A stretch of DNA of 64,000 bases from a bacterium (lineage in GTDB: Bacteria; BMS3Abin14): the NCBI GenBank assembly GCA_020350725.1, contig CP070719.1:722281-786280 (forward strand), written 5' to 3'. Made by a program: the position numbers and the translations under genes. Position 1 is the stretch's first letter. The number at the start of each line of letters is the position of its first letter. The notes beneath the pieces are model-generated. The model saw only the letters and a program-made list of their open reading frames with translations, was not told the DNA's origin and did no database searches. This document shows, piece after piece, positions 1-8,065 of this stretch.

Positions 1-66
1 CAGGCGAAAGAGGACGTGGGATTAAGGAGGCCGAATGACGGTAGCAGCCGGAAACCGAAAACCTGA
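1..66 (+). CDS. Possible C-terminal tail of an upstream CDS (partial)
   Basis: Frame 1 is open from the window edge to a TGA at 64-66 and would give a charged tail of 21 residues. Frame 3 also stays open to a TGA at 36-38. Too little is visible to choose between them or to name a product. Confidence 0.2.
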   Translation, partial: QAKEDVGLRRPNDGSSRKPKT

Positions 67-86
67 AACACGGGAGGATGAGACGG

Positions 87-590
87 ATGGACGAACTGGA
101 AGGGATTTACCGGGTGATCGAATACCTCAGCTCCACGAAACTCCTGTACACCATCGTCATAATCATCATCGCCGCCGCTTTCGGGGCTCTGGGCGGCCTC
201 ACACAATTCCTCGTCGGCAGGGACAAAACAGGCAGGGAGGACGACGCGAACAGGCCGTGGCTCTACTCGGTGGTCATCGGGGCTACCGCGGCGCTGGCCT
301 CCCTTTTCGTTTTTACGCCCACCGACCCCATCAAGCTGATCGGCCTCTGTCTCATCGCGGGCTATGCGGGAAAAGCGCTTCTCGACTCACTGAGGACATG
401 GCTGGACAACCTCGTCAACAGAAGGGTCGATGTCCGCGTGGAGGAGAAATTCGGAGCCATGGCCTCGGAGCTCATGGAGCACCAGGTGCCCGGCCTGGTG
501 GAGCAGAGGATCGAGGAGAGGTTGTCCGGACCGGAGAAAGGAACCCCGGGAGAGTCGGACACTGACCCGAAACGAGGTGGCACATCCTGA
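87..590 (+). CDS. Small integral membrane protein, unknown function
   Basis: A 167-residue protein with three hydrophobic stretches at about residues 20-44, 58-77 and 82-100, followed by a charged, probably helical cytoplasmic tail rich in Glu, Arg and Lys. I chose the ATG at 87 because GGGAGG at 72-77 gives a spacing of 9; the in-frame ATG at 78 touches that ribosome binding site. No family is recognised. The gene is convergent with the long FG-GAP gene and only about 50 bp separates them. The topology suggests an inner-membrane protein with a cytoplasmic C-terminal domain. That is inference, and no function can be assigned. Confidence 0.75.
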   Translation: MDELEGIYRVIEYLSSTKLLYTIVIIIIAAAFGALGGLTQFLVGRDKTGREDDANRPWLYSVVIGATAALASLFVFTPTDPIKLIGLCLIAGYAGKALLDSLRTWLDNLVNRRVDVRVEEKFGAMASELMEHQVPGLVEQRIEERLSGPEKGTPGESDTDPKRGGTS

Positions 591-641
591 CGGATTCGGG
601 ACTGACAGGTCACCGGGTTGGAAGGCTGCATCGCTGATGGA

Positions 642-2867
642 CTACCGCATCCGCGCTCGCCTGCCCCGATCCACCTCCAGCCACCAGGTAACACTCCCAG
701 CAAGAATCAGCATCGCCGGCAACATCAAGGGACCGGCGACCAGGATCATCCAGGCAACGGCTATCACCGGTAACAACAACATCATCAGGACATTCTTCGC
801 CCATCCGTGTCCATGGAGCCAGTCAGCCACGGGCGGGGAGTGGCGGTAGTAGAACCTGACGAGGACCCCTCCGAAAGGCGATCCGAGAAGAAACCGGTCT
901 CGAAACAGTCTCAGGGTGCGCACGCCGGGACCGTCCTCTCCCCCGAAAACGGCCGTGGCTATGAAACATCCTCCGACGCTGCCTCCGCCCGTCGAGGAGG
1001 TGGATTCCCCAACCAGAAGTACGCTGTAGGATCCGGGAGGGTCGACCAAAAAGTCCAGGACAGCGTCAAGATTCCCCTCGAGTGCCGGGGAGAAGGTAAC
1101 GGAAACCGTACAGGCCTCGCCCTGAGCGAGGATCCTCGGCGGAAGGCCGCAGGTGCTGACCGTACCGTCTCCGGGGTCAAGGGTGAAGGCGTCGGCGTCG
1201 ACTCCCAGGATCTCGATGCCCCCGATGGTCAGGTCCACGCTGCCCGTGTTGGTCAGGGTAACCGTTTCGGTGCCGGATTCCTCATTGACCCGCTTGACAC
1301 CATATTCAACCCTGCGGTCGTCATAGGGAAGAGTGCTGTCCTCGATGGTGACGCTGCCCCCGGTGTTGCCGGAAGTGGACTGGCCGACCAGTAGTACACT
1401 GTAGGATCCAAGGGAGTCGAATGAGAAGTCGAGGAAGGCGTCCAGGGTACCCTCACTCGCCGGCGAGAAAGTGACGGAAACCGTGCAGGACTCGCCCGCG
1501 GCGAGGAGTCTCGGCGGCGGACCACAAGTGTTGAGGGTGCCGTCCCCCGGGTCAAGGGTGAAGGCGTCGGCGTCGATTCCCAGGATCTCGATGCCCCCGA
1601 TGGTCAGATCCGCACCACCTGTGTTGGTCAGGGTAACCGTTTCGCTATCCGACTCCTCGTTGACCGGTATGGAGCCAAACTCAACCATGCGATCGTCATA
1701 CGGGGAGATGCTGTCCTCCACACGGACATTACGGTGGTCGTTCAGCCAGATCCTGTTGGCTCCGTCGTTCGCCACGATGGCATCCGTGTCCCCGTCACCG
1801 TCCACATCGGCCAGGGCACCGCCGTAGGTGCGCGTGTTGCCCAGGTTCAGACCGCTGTCCGATAAAACACCGCCCCCGTCATTCAGCGAGACCCTGTTAC
1901 CTCTATCGTTCATGTTAAAAGCGTCAGGGTCCCCGTCGCCGTCAAGATCTGCCAGAGCGACACCAAAACTGTTATCGTTGCGCAGGTTCTGGCCGCTGTC
2001 GGAGAAAACGCCGCCCCCGTCATTCAGCCAGACCCGGTTGGCCCCGTCGTTGGCCACGAAGGCGTCCACGTCCCCGTCGCCGTCCAGGTCGGCCAGGGCG
2101 ACACCGTTGCTGCGCACGCCCCCCAGCTCCTGACCGCTGTCGGAGAAACGGCCGGCACCATCGTTCAGCCAGACGCTGTTGTCCCCGTCATTGGCCAGGA
2201 AGGCGTCCACGTCCCCGTCGCCGTCCAGGTCGGCCAGGGCGACACCGTAGCTGCGCGCGTCCCCCAGCTCCTGACCGCTGTCCGAGAAAAGACCGGCACC
2301 GTCGTTCAGCCAGACCCGATTGGCCCCGTCGTTGGCCACGAAGGCGTCCACGTCCCCGTCGCCGTCCAGGTCGGCCAGGGCGACGCCATTGCTGCGCACG
2401 CCCCCCAGCCCCTGACCGCTGTCGGAGAAAAGGCCGGCACCGTCGTTCAGCCAGACCCTGTTTCCCCCGCTCCCCTCGTTGGCCACGAAGGCGTCCGCGT
2501 CCCCATCGCCGTCCAGGTCGGCCAGGGCGACGCCGTAACTGCGCGCGCTGCCCAGTTCCTGCCCGCTGTCGGAGAACAGACCACCGCCGTCGTTCAGCCA
2601 GACACTGTTGGCTCCGTCGTTTGCCACGAAGACGTCCACGTGGCCGTTGTCATCCAGGTCGGCAATGGCGGCTCCGTAGCTGCGCACGCTCCCCAGGGTC
2701 TGCCCGCTGTCGAAGAAACCGGCGGACACATCAACCGCAAATACCAATTGGAAAAGGAAAAGAATGGCCGTCAGGAAAAGACCTTTCCAACGCCGAACCG
2801 GGCCTTCTCCCTTGAGGACCCGCCGTTGCCAAATCAGTTGGTCCACCTCTGCGATCCCCCTCTTCAT
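642..2867 (-). CDS. Secreted FG-GAP/VCBS repeat protein with two choice-of-anchor D domains and a CFI-box C-terminus
   Basis: About 741 residues. A basic N-terminus and hydrophobic stretch (LFLTAILFLFQLVFA) form a signal peptide. Seven FG-GAP-like units of about 47 residues follow, each with the calcium-loop core ADLDGDGD and the phrase VWLNDG. Two repeats of about 100 residues then contain TVTLTNTG and CTVSVTFSP, typical of ASPM/SPD-2/Hydin-like choice-of-anchor D domains. The last 110 residues (bases 645-974) begin GGCFIATAVFG and carry FRDRFLL, a basic region and a long hydrophobic segment. This matches the CFI-box-CTERM type, thought to be a sorting or anchoring signal. The protein is probably displayed on or beyond the outer surface. 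The start is uncertain: ATGs at 2867, 2894 and 2999 are in frame, and 2867 sits directly before the signal peptide. Substrate or partner is unknown. Confidence 0.88.
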   Translation of the reverse strand: MKRGIAEVDQLIWQRRVLKGEGPVRRWKGLFLTAILFLFQLVFAVDVSAGFFDSGQTLGSVRSYGAAIADLDDNGHVDVFVANDGANSVWLNDGGGLFSDSGQELGSARSYGVALADLDGDGDADAFVANEGSGGNRVWLNDGAGLFSDSGQGLGGVRSNGVALADLDGDGDVDAFVANDGANRVWLNDGAGLFSDSGQELGDARSYGVALADLDGDGDVDAFLANDGDNSVWLNDGAGRFSDSGQELGGVRSNGVALADLDGDGDVDAFVANDGANRVWLNDGGGVFSDSGQNLRNDNSFGVALADLDGDGDPDAFNMNDRGNRVSLNDGGGVLSDSGLNLGNTRTYGGALADVDGDGDTDAIVANDGANRIWLNDHRNVRVEDSISPYDDRMVEFGSIPVNEESDSETVTLTNTGGADLTIGGIEILGIDADAFTLDPGDGTLNTCGPPPRLLAAGESCTVSVTFSPASEGTLDAFLDFSFDSLGSYSVLLVGQSTSGNTGGSVTIEDSTLPYDDRRVEYGVKRVNEESGTETVTLTNTGSVDLTIGGIEILGVDADAFTLDPGDGTVSTCGLPPRILAQGEACTVSVTFSPALEGNLDAVLDFLVDPPGSYSVLLVGESTSSTGGGSVGGCFIATAVFGGEDGPGVRTLRLFRDRFLLGSPFGGVLVRFYYRHSPPVADWLHGHGWAKNVLMMLLLPVIAVAWMILVAGPLMLPAMLILAGSVTWWLEVDRGRRARMR
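1741..2720 (-). repeat. Seven tandem FG-GAP coding repeats of about 141-147 bp
   Basis: The repeat-encoding part of the secreted protein is visibly repetitive at DNA level. The phrase coding ADLDGDGD recurs with the same codons in units 2 to 5, while units 1, 6 and 7 at the edges have diverged. Such homogenisation usually reflects recombination or conversion between units, so copy number may vary among strains. Confidence 0.85.
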
Positions 2868-3779
2868 TCTCCATCCCCATCCCTGGAGGTTCATCTCCCT
2901 GTGCTGACAATTCAGGCAATACGGAGAAACACTCCCATTCCGCGCGGCAGCGAAGATGCCCAAAGACCTGCCAGATGTACCGTCTATGACCTTCCCCACC
3001 CGGAGGAAAAAAGAATATCTTACCTCAACTTGTGGTTATTAACAAGCCGTTGATTTTTAAGGGATTTAGATACCGGAGTGCGGGAGAAGCGGGTCCCGGG
3101 ACGGGCAATTTCCTGTATCGGACTGGTAAACAAAATTCCCGGGCGGATGACAGCGGGCGTTGAGGGAAAGCTGCCGCCGACCCGGGATCCGGCACCCTCA
3201 AGGAGGAGGGGACCCTCTTTCGCCCTCCCGGGCCCTAAAGCCCTGAAGACATCCATCCCCCGGAGCACCGGTATGTTTCGGCCTGGTGCCGGTCGACCGG
3301 CCCGCATCAGGGCCCCTGTCGGGCAGGAGGTGGACAAACATGTTTAATTTTAAAGGCGAAAGAAATTGTTTAATTAATTCACCCTAATTAAGATATTCAG
3401 GACGAATGGAATTCCATTTTTTCTCCCCACCTTTGGGCTTCAGAAAACAGCTGAATCACAAAAAATCATTATTTTATAGTACTTTAGAAGGTGGGAGAAA
3501 CCATCATCGTTTTGGAAGTAAATGGGGAGATTGTACTGAATGTCAGGAAACGTCATCGTCATTTTTTGCCGGGACCCTCATGTTTTGCGGTCAACTGCCT
3601 TCCTGCAGTCCACTCCCTCCCGACCGGGGAACGGGAATGGATCAGGAGACCCTCATGCCGCCTCCAACGGCCCAGGACCACCTCTTGGCGACAGGCCCAT
3701 GCCCGGTGACGGGGAACCGGGGGAGGCGGAGCTTGCCTCTGGTCCTCGTTCCAGGCAACCGAGGTTTGCCCGTCCAGCA
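2868..3779. other. Long intergenic region, no gene seen
   Basis: About 900 bp between the signal-peptide start of the FG-GAP gene and the stop of the HD gene. Bases 3340-3400 and 3460-3490 are AT-rich and probably hold the promoter for the minus-strand FG-GAP gene. A GTG ORF at 3491-3709 (+) begins with a protein-like run of about 20 residues, then turns into Pro/Arg/Ser-rich sequence typical of non-coding GC-rich DNA. I see no riboswitch consensus here. Confidence 0.5.
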
Positions 3780-4298
3780 TCAGTTGCTGATCGGTAGAAG
3801 AGTGGAATATGCGATTTTTCGTCCGGCCCCTGTTTTGAACACCCTATCGATTTTCCTCTGCAGTTCTTCAACCGTCATTTCAGGATACCAGACGGGAATA
3901 TTGACGAGCCAGTCCGCGTCCCAGATGACCCTGAACTCCGTGGTGTCGATATCCCTATCAGAGTGGTGGTTGGCGATGATGCGGCACACGTGGTCTACCC
4001 GGTCCTCATCCATTCCAATCCGGTCAAGGATCTCCCTCGCGATCGGCGGCCCCTCGATCTCCTGGTAGTGCCCCGCCGGTGAACCGTATTTCCTCTCGGC
4101 TTCGTGAATCCCTATGTCGTGCAGGACCGCTGCGGACAGGATCACCTGGAAGTCTCCTCCCTCGACTTCGGATATCCGTTTCGCGTAATCGAGGACAGCC
4201 AGGGCGTGTTTGATCCGTCTCTCATCACCCCCGAAGGTGGCCTTCATAGCTTCAATGAGCAATCCCTCCGGCGTTTTACCGGCAACAGGTTTTTTCAT
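3780..4298 (-). CDS. HD-domain phosphohydrolase
   Basis: A 172-residue cytoplasmic protein. From the ATG at 4298 the HD-superfamily metal ligands are H31, H60-D61 (LHDIGIH), H111 (ANHH) and D127 (WDADWL). These belong to the metal-dependent phosphohydrolase superfamily that acts on nucleotides or cyclic nucleotides. The length fits a stand-alone HD protein with no sensory domain. The start at 4298 is preceded by AGGGGA at a spacing of 7; an earlier in-frame ATG at 4325 lacks this. The gene is followed on the same strand by nothing closely linked. The substrate cannot be predicted. Confidence 0.85.
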   Translation of the reverse strand: MKKPVAGKTPEGLLIEAMKATFGGDERRIKHALAVLDYAKRISEVEGGDFQVILSAAVLHDIGIHEAERKYGSPAGHYQEIEGPPIAREILDRIGMDEDRVDHVCRIIANHHSDRDIDTTEFRVIWDADWLVNIPVWYPEMTVEELQRKIDRVFKTGAGRKIAYSTLLPISN

Positions 4299-4481
4299 CT
4301 TACAGTCCCCTATTGCGTCCATCATCTGTTTTCATTTGTGTATTCTGCGTCTTAGCGACAGTCACCCGGCATACAAGAGTTCAAAAGGGGCTATCCCTCC
4401 GATACTCCGCCCGTCCCGTTAGTCCCGCCGGCGAGGAGCCTGCCGAAGCGAATCTACCCGGGGAGCGGAATAAAACGCCCA

Positions 4482-4904
4482 CTATTTCGCTTTACCCGCC
4501 AGGAACCGTCGACAGGCCTCAATGTTCTCCACGTGGACCCGCCTGATCCTGCCGAGGTCCTCCAGGACCTGTGGTTCCGACCAGTCGGAAAGGGCCTCAT
4601 CGAGCTTCCTCACCACCCACTCCTGCCCCTTGATGAGCAGGTTCAGCCTGTCCGCGGGATCGTCGACAGCCATGACCTTCAGATAAAACTCCCCGACGTT
4701 GCCGGAGGTGGCGCCGGCCTCCCTGACGATGGAACGGCCGATCAGCCGGCAACTCTCCTTCTCGCCGTCGAGGATCTGTTCCATCAGCTGCCGCTCCGCA
4801 TCCTCCGAAGATTCCTCCACCAGGAACCGGCCGGCAAAAACCCCCGCCCTTTCCGCCTCGAGGAGGACGGACAGCCTCTTGATCCTGTCATCAGCATTTC
4901 CCAT
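4482..4904 (-). CDS. Ferritin-like helical small protein (DUF6306-like)
   Basis: 140 residues, entirely helical by composition. It carries LLEAERAG near the N-terminus, a pattern I associate with the DUF6306 group, whose fold resembles ferritin-like or rubrerythrin-like bundles. Glu and His residues are present, but I cannot define a complete di-iron site. The ATG at 4904 has a perfect AGGAGG six bases upstream; a GTG at 4907 would be too close to it. It is monocistronic by spacing, upstream of the HD gene on the same strand and separated by about 180 bp. The family name is a moderate-confidence match, and the role (perhaps stress or metal related) is unknown. Confidence 0.7.
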   Translation of the reverse strand: MGNADDRIKRLSVLLEAERAGVFAGRFLVEESSEDAERQLMEQILDGEKESCRLIGRSIVREAGATSGNVGEFYLKVMAVDDPADRLNLLIKGQEWVVRKLDEALSDWSEPQVLEDLGRIRRVHVENIEACRRFLAGKAK

Positions 4905-5077
4905 CACGCACCTCCTGTAATGGTTTTATTCTCAGGTTTTCGACCTATCCCCGTCATTGACCTGGGTCAACTGTCGATCGGATGCCGGCACTCAGGGTTC
5001 TGAACCTCATCGGCGGAAAGGGGGACAGGGACCTCGGGCGGGAGGAAAGAGGGGCTATCCGGATCCCGACCCGGCTC

Positions 5078-6046
5078 CTACCACCTCCACAGGGCAAGGA
5101 TGAGGATGATCAGGGTGCATGCGACAAGATTGAAATAGGCGTTCAGGGTGAAGACCCGGACCACGGCCGGGGGACGGTCGGCCTCCCTGTAGAGATCCCC
5201 GACCATGCTGTATCTCTCGAGCACCTCAGGCCCGTGGGGAGCGTTCTTCAGGTATTCGGTCATATCCTGACCCGCCCTGTGTCGACCGGCGTGCAATCCG
5301 CCCTTCCACATGGGGCTGGATGACACGTCCCACACCTGACCCTGGACAGAGACCAGGATCCTGTCCCCCTGGCTTCCGTCATGGAATTTCAGCGCTTCGA
5401 CGGTGTACCTGCCTTCTCCGACCCCTCCCGGGGAGGCTTCAGGACTCCTTACCGCCCTTTTCAACCGTGGACCGATGAAGAGGGTGACGAAGGCGGCCGA
5501 TACCACCATCAGGGCGAAGATGGCGATCTTTCCGGCAAGCAGTCTGCCGAACATGGTGGAAAAGAGGCTCGGTGTCACCCTGATCCGATACGCCGTGAGG
5601 AGGATCCCTGTGACCCCTATAAGGGGCATGGAAACCCAGGCCAACCGGAGTTCGGACTTTGGAAGTCCCCCCACAGCGTATTTCGGCTTCAGGACCAGGT
5701 GGACGTAGAGGATCGTTCCCACCCAGACGATGCCGAACAGGATGTGAATATAGAGGACGGCAAGGTGGACAAGTCTGAAGAAGGTCGGGATCCTCTTCCT
5801 CGAACGCAGGGGAGGCTGCCAGCTGTCAGGGTCAACCCTGAATTCCTCACCGCTGGCCGTCAGTCCTCCACCTCCCGATCTCGAGACGTGACAGACGGAG
5901 CACTCCTGGCCGGTATCGGCTGCGTAATCCTCGGTAGCCGCAGCAGGGAGCGCTGCCACGATCACGGACACTGTAAGGATGCCGATTGTCAGAAAATACG
6001 TGCAACGCGAGCCCAAGACTTTCCCTCCCGCCCCGCGGTTCAACAT
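5078..6046 (-). CDS. Membrane fusion protein: c-type haem motif, CopD-like membrane domain and cytochrome b5-like domain
   Basis: 322 residues. An N-terminal signal/anchor (about 14-36) is followed by one CxxCH haem-attachment motif (CSVCH, 49-53). Four hydrophobic segments (about 88-210) then include a conserved LYIHILFGIVWVG stretch with a buried His, as in CopD-like or DUF4149-like membrane proteins. Next comes a soluble cytochrome b5-like domain (about 213-285) with VWDVSSSPMWKGG, HAGRHRAGQDM and APHG, and a last transmembrane helix. The CopD/b5 pairing recurs in delta-type genomes; the extra CxxCH makes it a three-part haem protein. The ATG at 6046 has no clear ribosome binding site. An in-frame TTG at 6016 is preceded by GGGAGG at a spacing of 7 and may be the true start. 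Electron transfer at the inner membrane is inferred. Confidence 0.82.
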   Translation of the reverse strand: MLNRGAGGKVLGSRCTYFLTIGILTVSVIVAALPAAATEDYAADTGQECSVCHVSRSGGGGLTASGEEFRVDPDSWQPPLRSRKRIPTFFRLVHLAVLYIHILFGIVWVGTILYVHLVLKPKYAVGGLPKSELRLAWVSMPLIGVTGILLTAYRIRVTPSLFSTMFGRLLAGKIAIFALMVVSAAFVTLFIGPRLKRAVRSPEASPGGVGEGRYTVEALKFHDGSQGDRILVSVQGQVWDVSSSPMWKGGLHAGRHRAGQDMTEYLKNAPHGPEVLERYSMVGDLYREADRPPAVVRVFTLNAYFNLVACTLIILILALWRW

Positions 6047-6252
6047 ACTTTATCTTACCATCTCGGAACGAAAAGCCCAGAACCCGGGAACCGATGCGGT
6101 CACCCGTCAAGGCCCTGTTCCAGGTTACCCCATCCGCTGGTAAAATTATCTGTAGGATGCAGGTGTGTTAAACTTTCACCGCTAGGCGGGTTAACCCCTG
6201 ATCGGGCCTGACCTGCACCACTCAGCAACGGGACCTGAAGGAGGTGGGAACC

Positions 6253-6741
6253 ATGTTCGAGATCAAAACCATTCTGTGTGCCGTGGATTTTTCCGACAAC
6301 ATGAACCAGATCATCATCACTGCCCTGAAGGAGGCCCAAGTCCACGATGCCTCTGTCCACGTCCTTCACGTCCTTCCCAGCCCCGACATGAGCATGGCCA
6401 TGCAGATGGCGACGGTGTTGGGGGATGAGAAGTACCGGGAACTCATAAAGGAACACAAGGTAGAACTGGAAGCCAACATCAGGACCAGGATCGATGAACT
6501 GCGTGGAACCATGACCGGGAGCCTCGAGGGGGCCGCGGGAAGGATCAGCGCCGTGTACATAACCGAGGGCGATCCGGTGATCGAGATCCTGAACAGGACC
6601 CTCAGCCTGAAAGCGGACATGTTGGTCATGGGAACCCACACCAGGGGGATGGTGGAGCACACCTTTTTCGGAAACGTTGCCCGCAAGGTGCTCAAGAGAA
6701 GCCGGGTGCCGGTCCTGGCCGTTCCACCGGTGAAGGAATAA
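6253..6741 (+). CDS. Universal stress protein, UspA family
   Basis: 162 residues, a single Usp domain. It begins FEIKTILCAVDFSDN, the first strand with its nucleotide-contacting Asp. It ends with the ATP-binding signature of the family, MGTHTRGM followed by GNVARKVL and SRVPVLAVPP. It is therefore likely to be an ATP-binding cytoplasmic Usp. The ATG at 6253 has GGAGG at a spacing of about 8. The gene stands alone, divergent from the haem fusion gene, and is closed by a strong terminator at 6837-6866. Usp proteins accumulate under starvation or redox stress; no binding site for a specific regulator is visible here. Confidence 0.93.
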   Translation: MFEIKTILCAVDFSDNMNQIIITALKEAQVHDASVHVLHVLPSPDMSMAMQMATVLGDEKYRELIKEHKVELEANIRTRIDELRGTMTGSLEGAAGRISAVYITEGDPVIEILNRTLSLKADMLVMGTHTRGMVEHTFFGNVARKVLKRSRVPVLAVPPVKE

Positions 6742-6836
6742 GGCTTTCTTTAACCAACCCCTCCACGGGTACTTCACCGGTGCTCATCGTCGAGCCTGAT
6801 ATCCACCAACGATGACATTCCTGTGGCTGCAAAGGA

Positions 6837-6866
6837 GCGGGCACCCCGAGGGGTGCCCGCCTTTTT
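6837..6866 (+). terminator. Intrinsic terminator after the universal stress gene
   Basis: A perfect 10-bp stem (GCGGGCACCC with GGGTGCCCGC) around a CGAG loop is followed by CTTTTT. It lies 95 bp after the usp stop and just before the stop of the convergent minus-strand gene. Confidence 0.92.
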
Positions 6867-6954
6867 ACATCAGGGAATATGTGATCCGGTTTTATATTCG
6901 GTTCTCGACCAAGGGAACAGCCTGCCGCACCTTCGATTTTCTTTCATGGAATGT

Positions 6955-7755
6955 TTATGGCTCTTCCGGGGTGAACACCAGGTCCTCGTCCTGCACGATT
7001 CCGACGCCGTAGGCGTAGATCTTGATGTCCTTCTCCGGGCTGCAGTCAGAGGAATCGATGATCATGACGCATTCGTTGAACGTCTCGCCATTCACCTCGC
7101 ATTCTTCAAAGATCTTGTGGACTTTCCCCTTGTCAAGGGCTTCGTCCGCGGGAGCGATCTCCTGGTAGAACCTGTATTTCACATCGATATCATCGAGGCC
7201 GGGCATGATCTGGCCGGCCAGGGCGCCTTCACCTTCCCTCCATTCCCCGGGATGGGTGATCCCCAGGAAGTTCCCCTCCTCGTCCCAGTTCCAAACGTCC
7301 ACGTCCTCACCATGGTAATACACCGCCCCGCTGTCCGGACAGAAGGTGAAGAAGTTGTACGAGATCTCGAGGGTCCTCAACACGGCCGCACCGTTTCCGT
7401 CATCGATGATCTCGAATTCCCTCTCCTCAACCACCCTCGTTTCTAGATCGCCCACCATCTCGGTGTCATCCGTGACCACGATCTCTACCAGTTCATCCTC
7501 GCTCGCCAGCACGATCTCGTAACCGGGTATCAGAGGGAAGTACGGATTGTCGCCTTCGGTCAGGAGTTCGCATTCAGACAGGTCCGGGAATATGCTCCTG
7601 AACTTGGGATCCGCGGTGAAATCTTCCAGCTCCTCTCCGCACTGCCCGAACAATCTCCCCTGGGATGTGCCCGGCGTAAAAACGGTCAATGCGACCGACA
7701 TCGCCAGCACAGCCACCGTCAATGTCTGTATCGTGTATTTCCTTTTGCCCACCAT
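6955..7755 (-). CDS. Secreted beta-rich protein with NPYFPL-PG motif, unknown function
   Basis: 266 residues with a clear signal peptide (basic start, then LTVAVLAMSVALTVF). The mature part contains NPYFPLIPGY, then short beta-like stretches with VTDDT, TRVVEE and VYYHGEDVD, and ends IYAYGVGIVQDEDL. It resembles a loose group of secreted bacterial proteins that share the NPY-PL-PG opening and a closing GVG motif but have no assigned function. It contains seven Cys, some probably paired in the periplasm. The ATG has AGGGGA at a spacing of about 6. A triple 11-bp direct repeat lies 125-150 bp upstream, so the neighbouring two-component system probably controls it. Confidence 0.85.
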   Translation of the reverse strand: MVGKRKYTIQTLTVAVLAMSVALTVFTPGTSQGRLFGQCGEELEDFTADPKFRSIFPDLSECELLTEGDNPYFPLIPGYEIVLASEDELVEIVVTDDTEMVGDLETRVVEEREFEIIDDGNGAAVLRTLEISYNFFTFCPDSGAVYYHGEDVDVWNWDEEGNFLGITHPGEWREGEGALAGQIMPGLDDIDVKYRFYQEIAPADEALDKGKVHKIFEECEVNGETFNECVMIIDSSDCSPEKDIKIYAYGVGIVQDEDLVFTPEEP

Positions 7756-7863
7756 CGCTTTCCCCTTTCTTTAAGGTTACCTGCGTGTCAGAGGTACGAC
7801 TGGCCTCCCCTTCGCCGGGCCGCTTCCCGAGCAAAACACCATGCCCTTGATCCCCTGGTCTAC

Positions 7864-7907
7864 AGGATACTCAAGTCCCGATTACGGGAAGATTATCGGC
7901 AGATTAT
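7864..7907 (-). promoter_or_regulatory. Triple 11-bp direct repeat plus -10 box upstream of the secreted protein gene
   Basis: On the plus strand GATTAC at 7880, GATTAT at 7891 and GATTAT at 7902 are spaced exactly 11 bp apart. On the minus strand a TATCCT element at 7869-7864 follows the last repeat after 10 bp, the arrangement seen when an OmpR/PhoB-type activator replaces the -35 element. Two matching sites lie at 10585-10612 and 12059-12086. Confidence 0.75.
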
Positions 7908-8007
7908 CGATCGGTAAGGAACGGGAGGTGCCTTCGGCGCAGATGAGAGCGTAATGTGGAATTTTGAGAAGGGAAACGGGCGCTATCGGTGTCGGGGGGT
8001 TGGAAGT

Positions 8008-8065
8008 CAGGGGTTATCTCTAGCCCTTGGTGCCTGGTTCCTTGGAGGTTGGCCCCTTATTCCCC
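8008..8065. repeat. Degenerate 7-bp repeat array downstream of the histidine kinase
   Basis: Units such as CTTGGTG, CCTGGTT and CCTTGGA follow one another with a 7-bp step up to the kinase stop. The array is weakly conserved compared with the others in the window. Confidence 0.4.

Noticed and set aside
1741-2720. CRISPR-like regular repeats
   Set aside because: The repeats are in frame, about 141 bp long and encode FG-GAP units without unique spacers.
3491-3709. GTG ORF that begins with a protein-like run
   Set aside because: After about 20 residues the sequence becomes non-coding in composition and there is no family match. It could be a remnant but cannot be supported as a gene.
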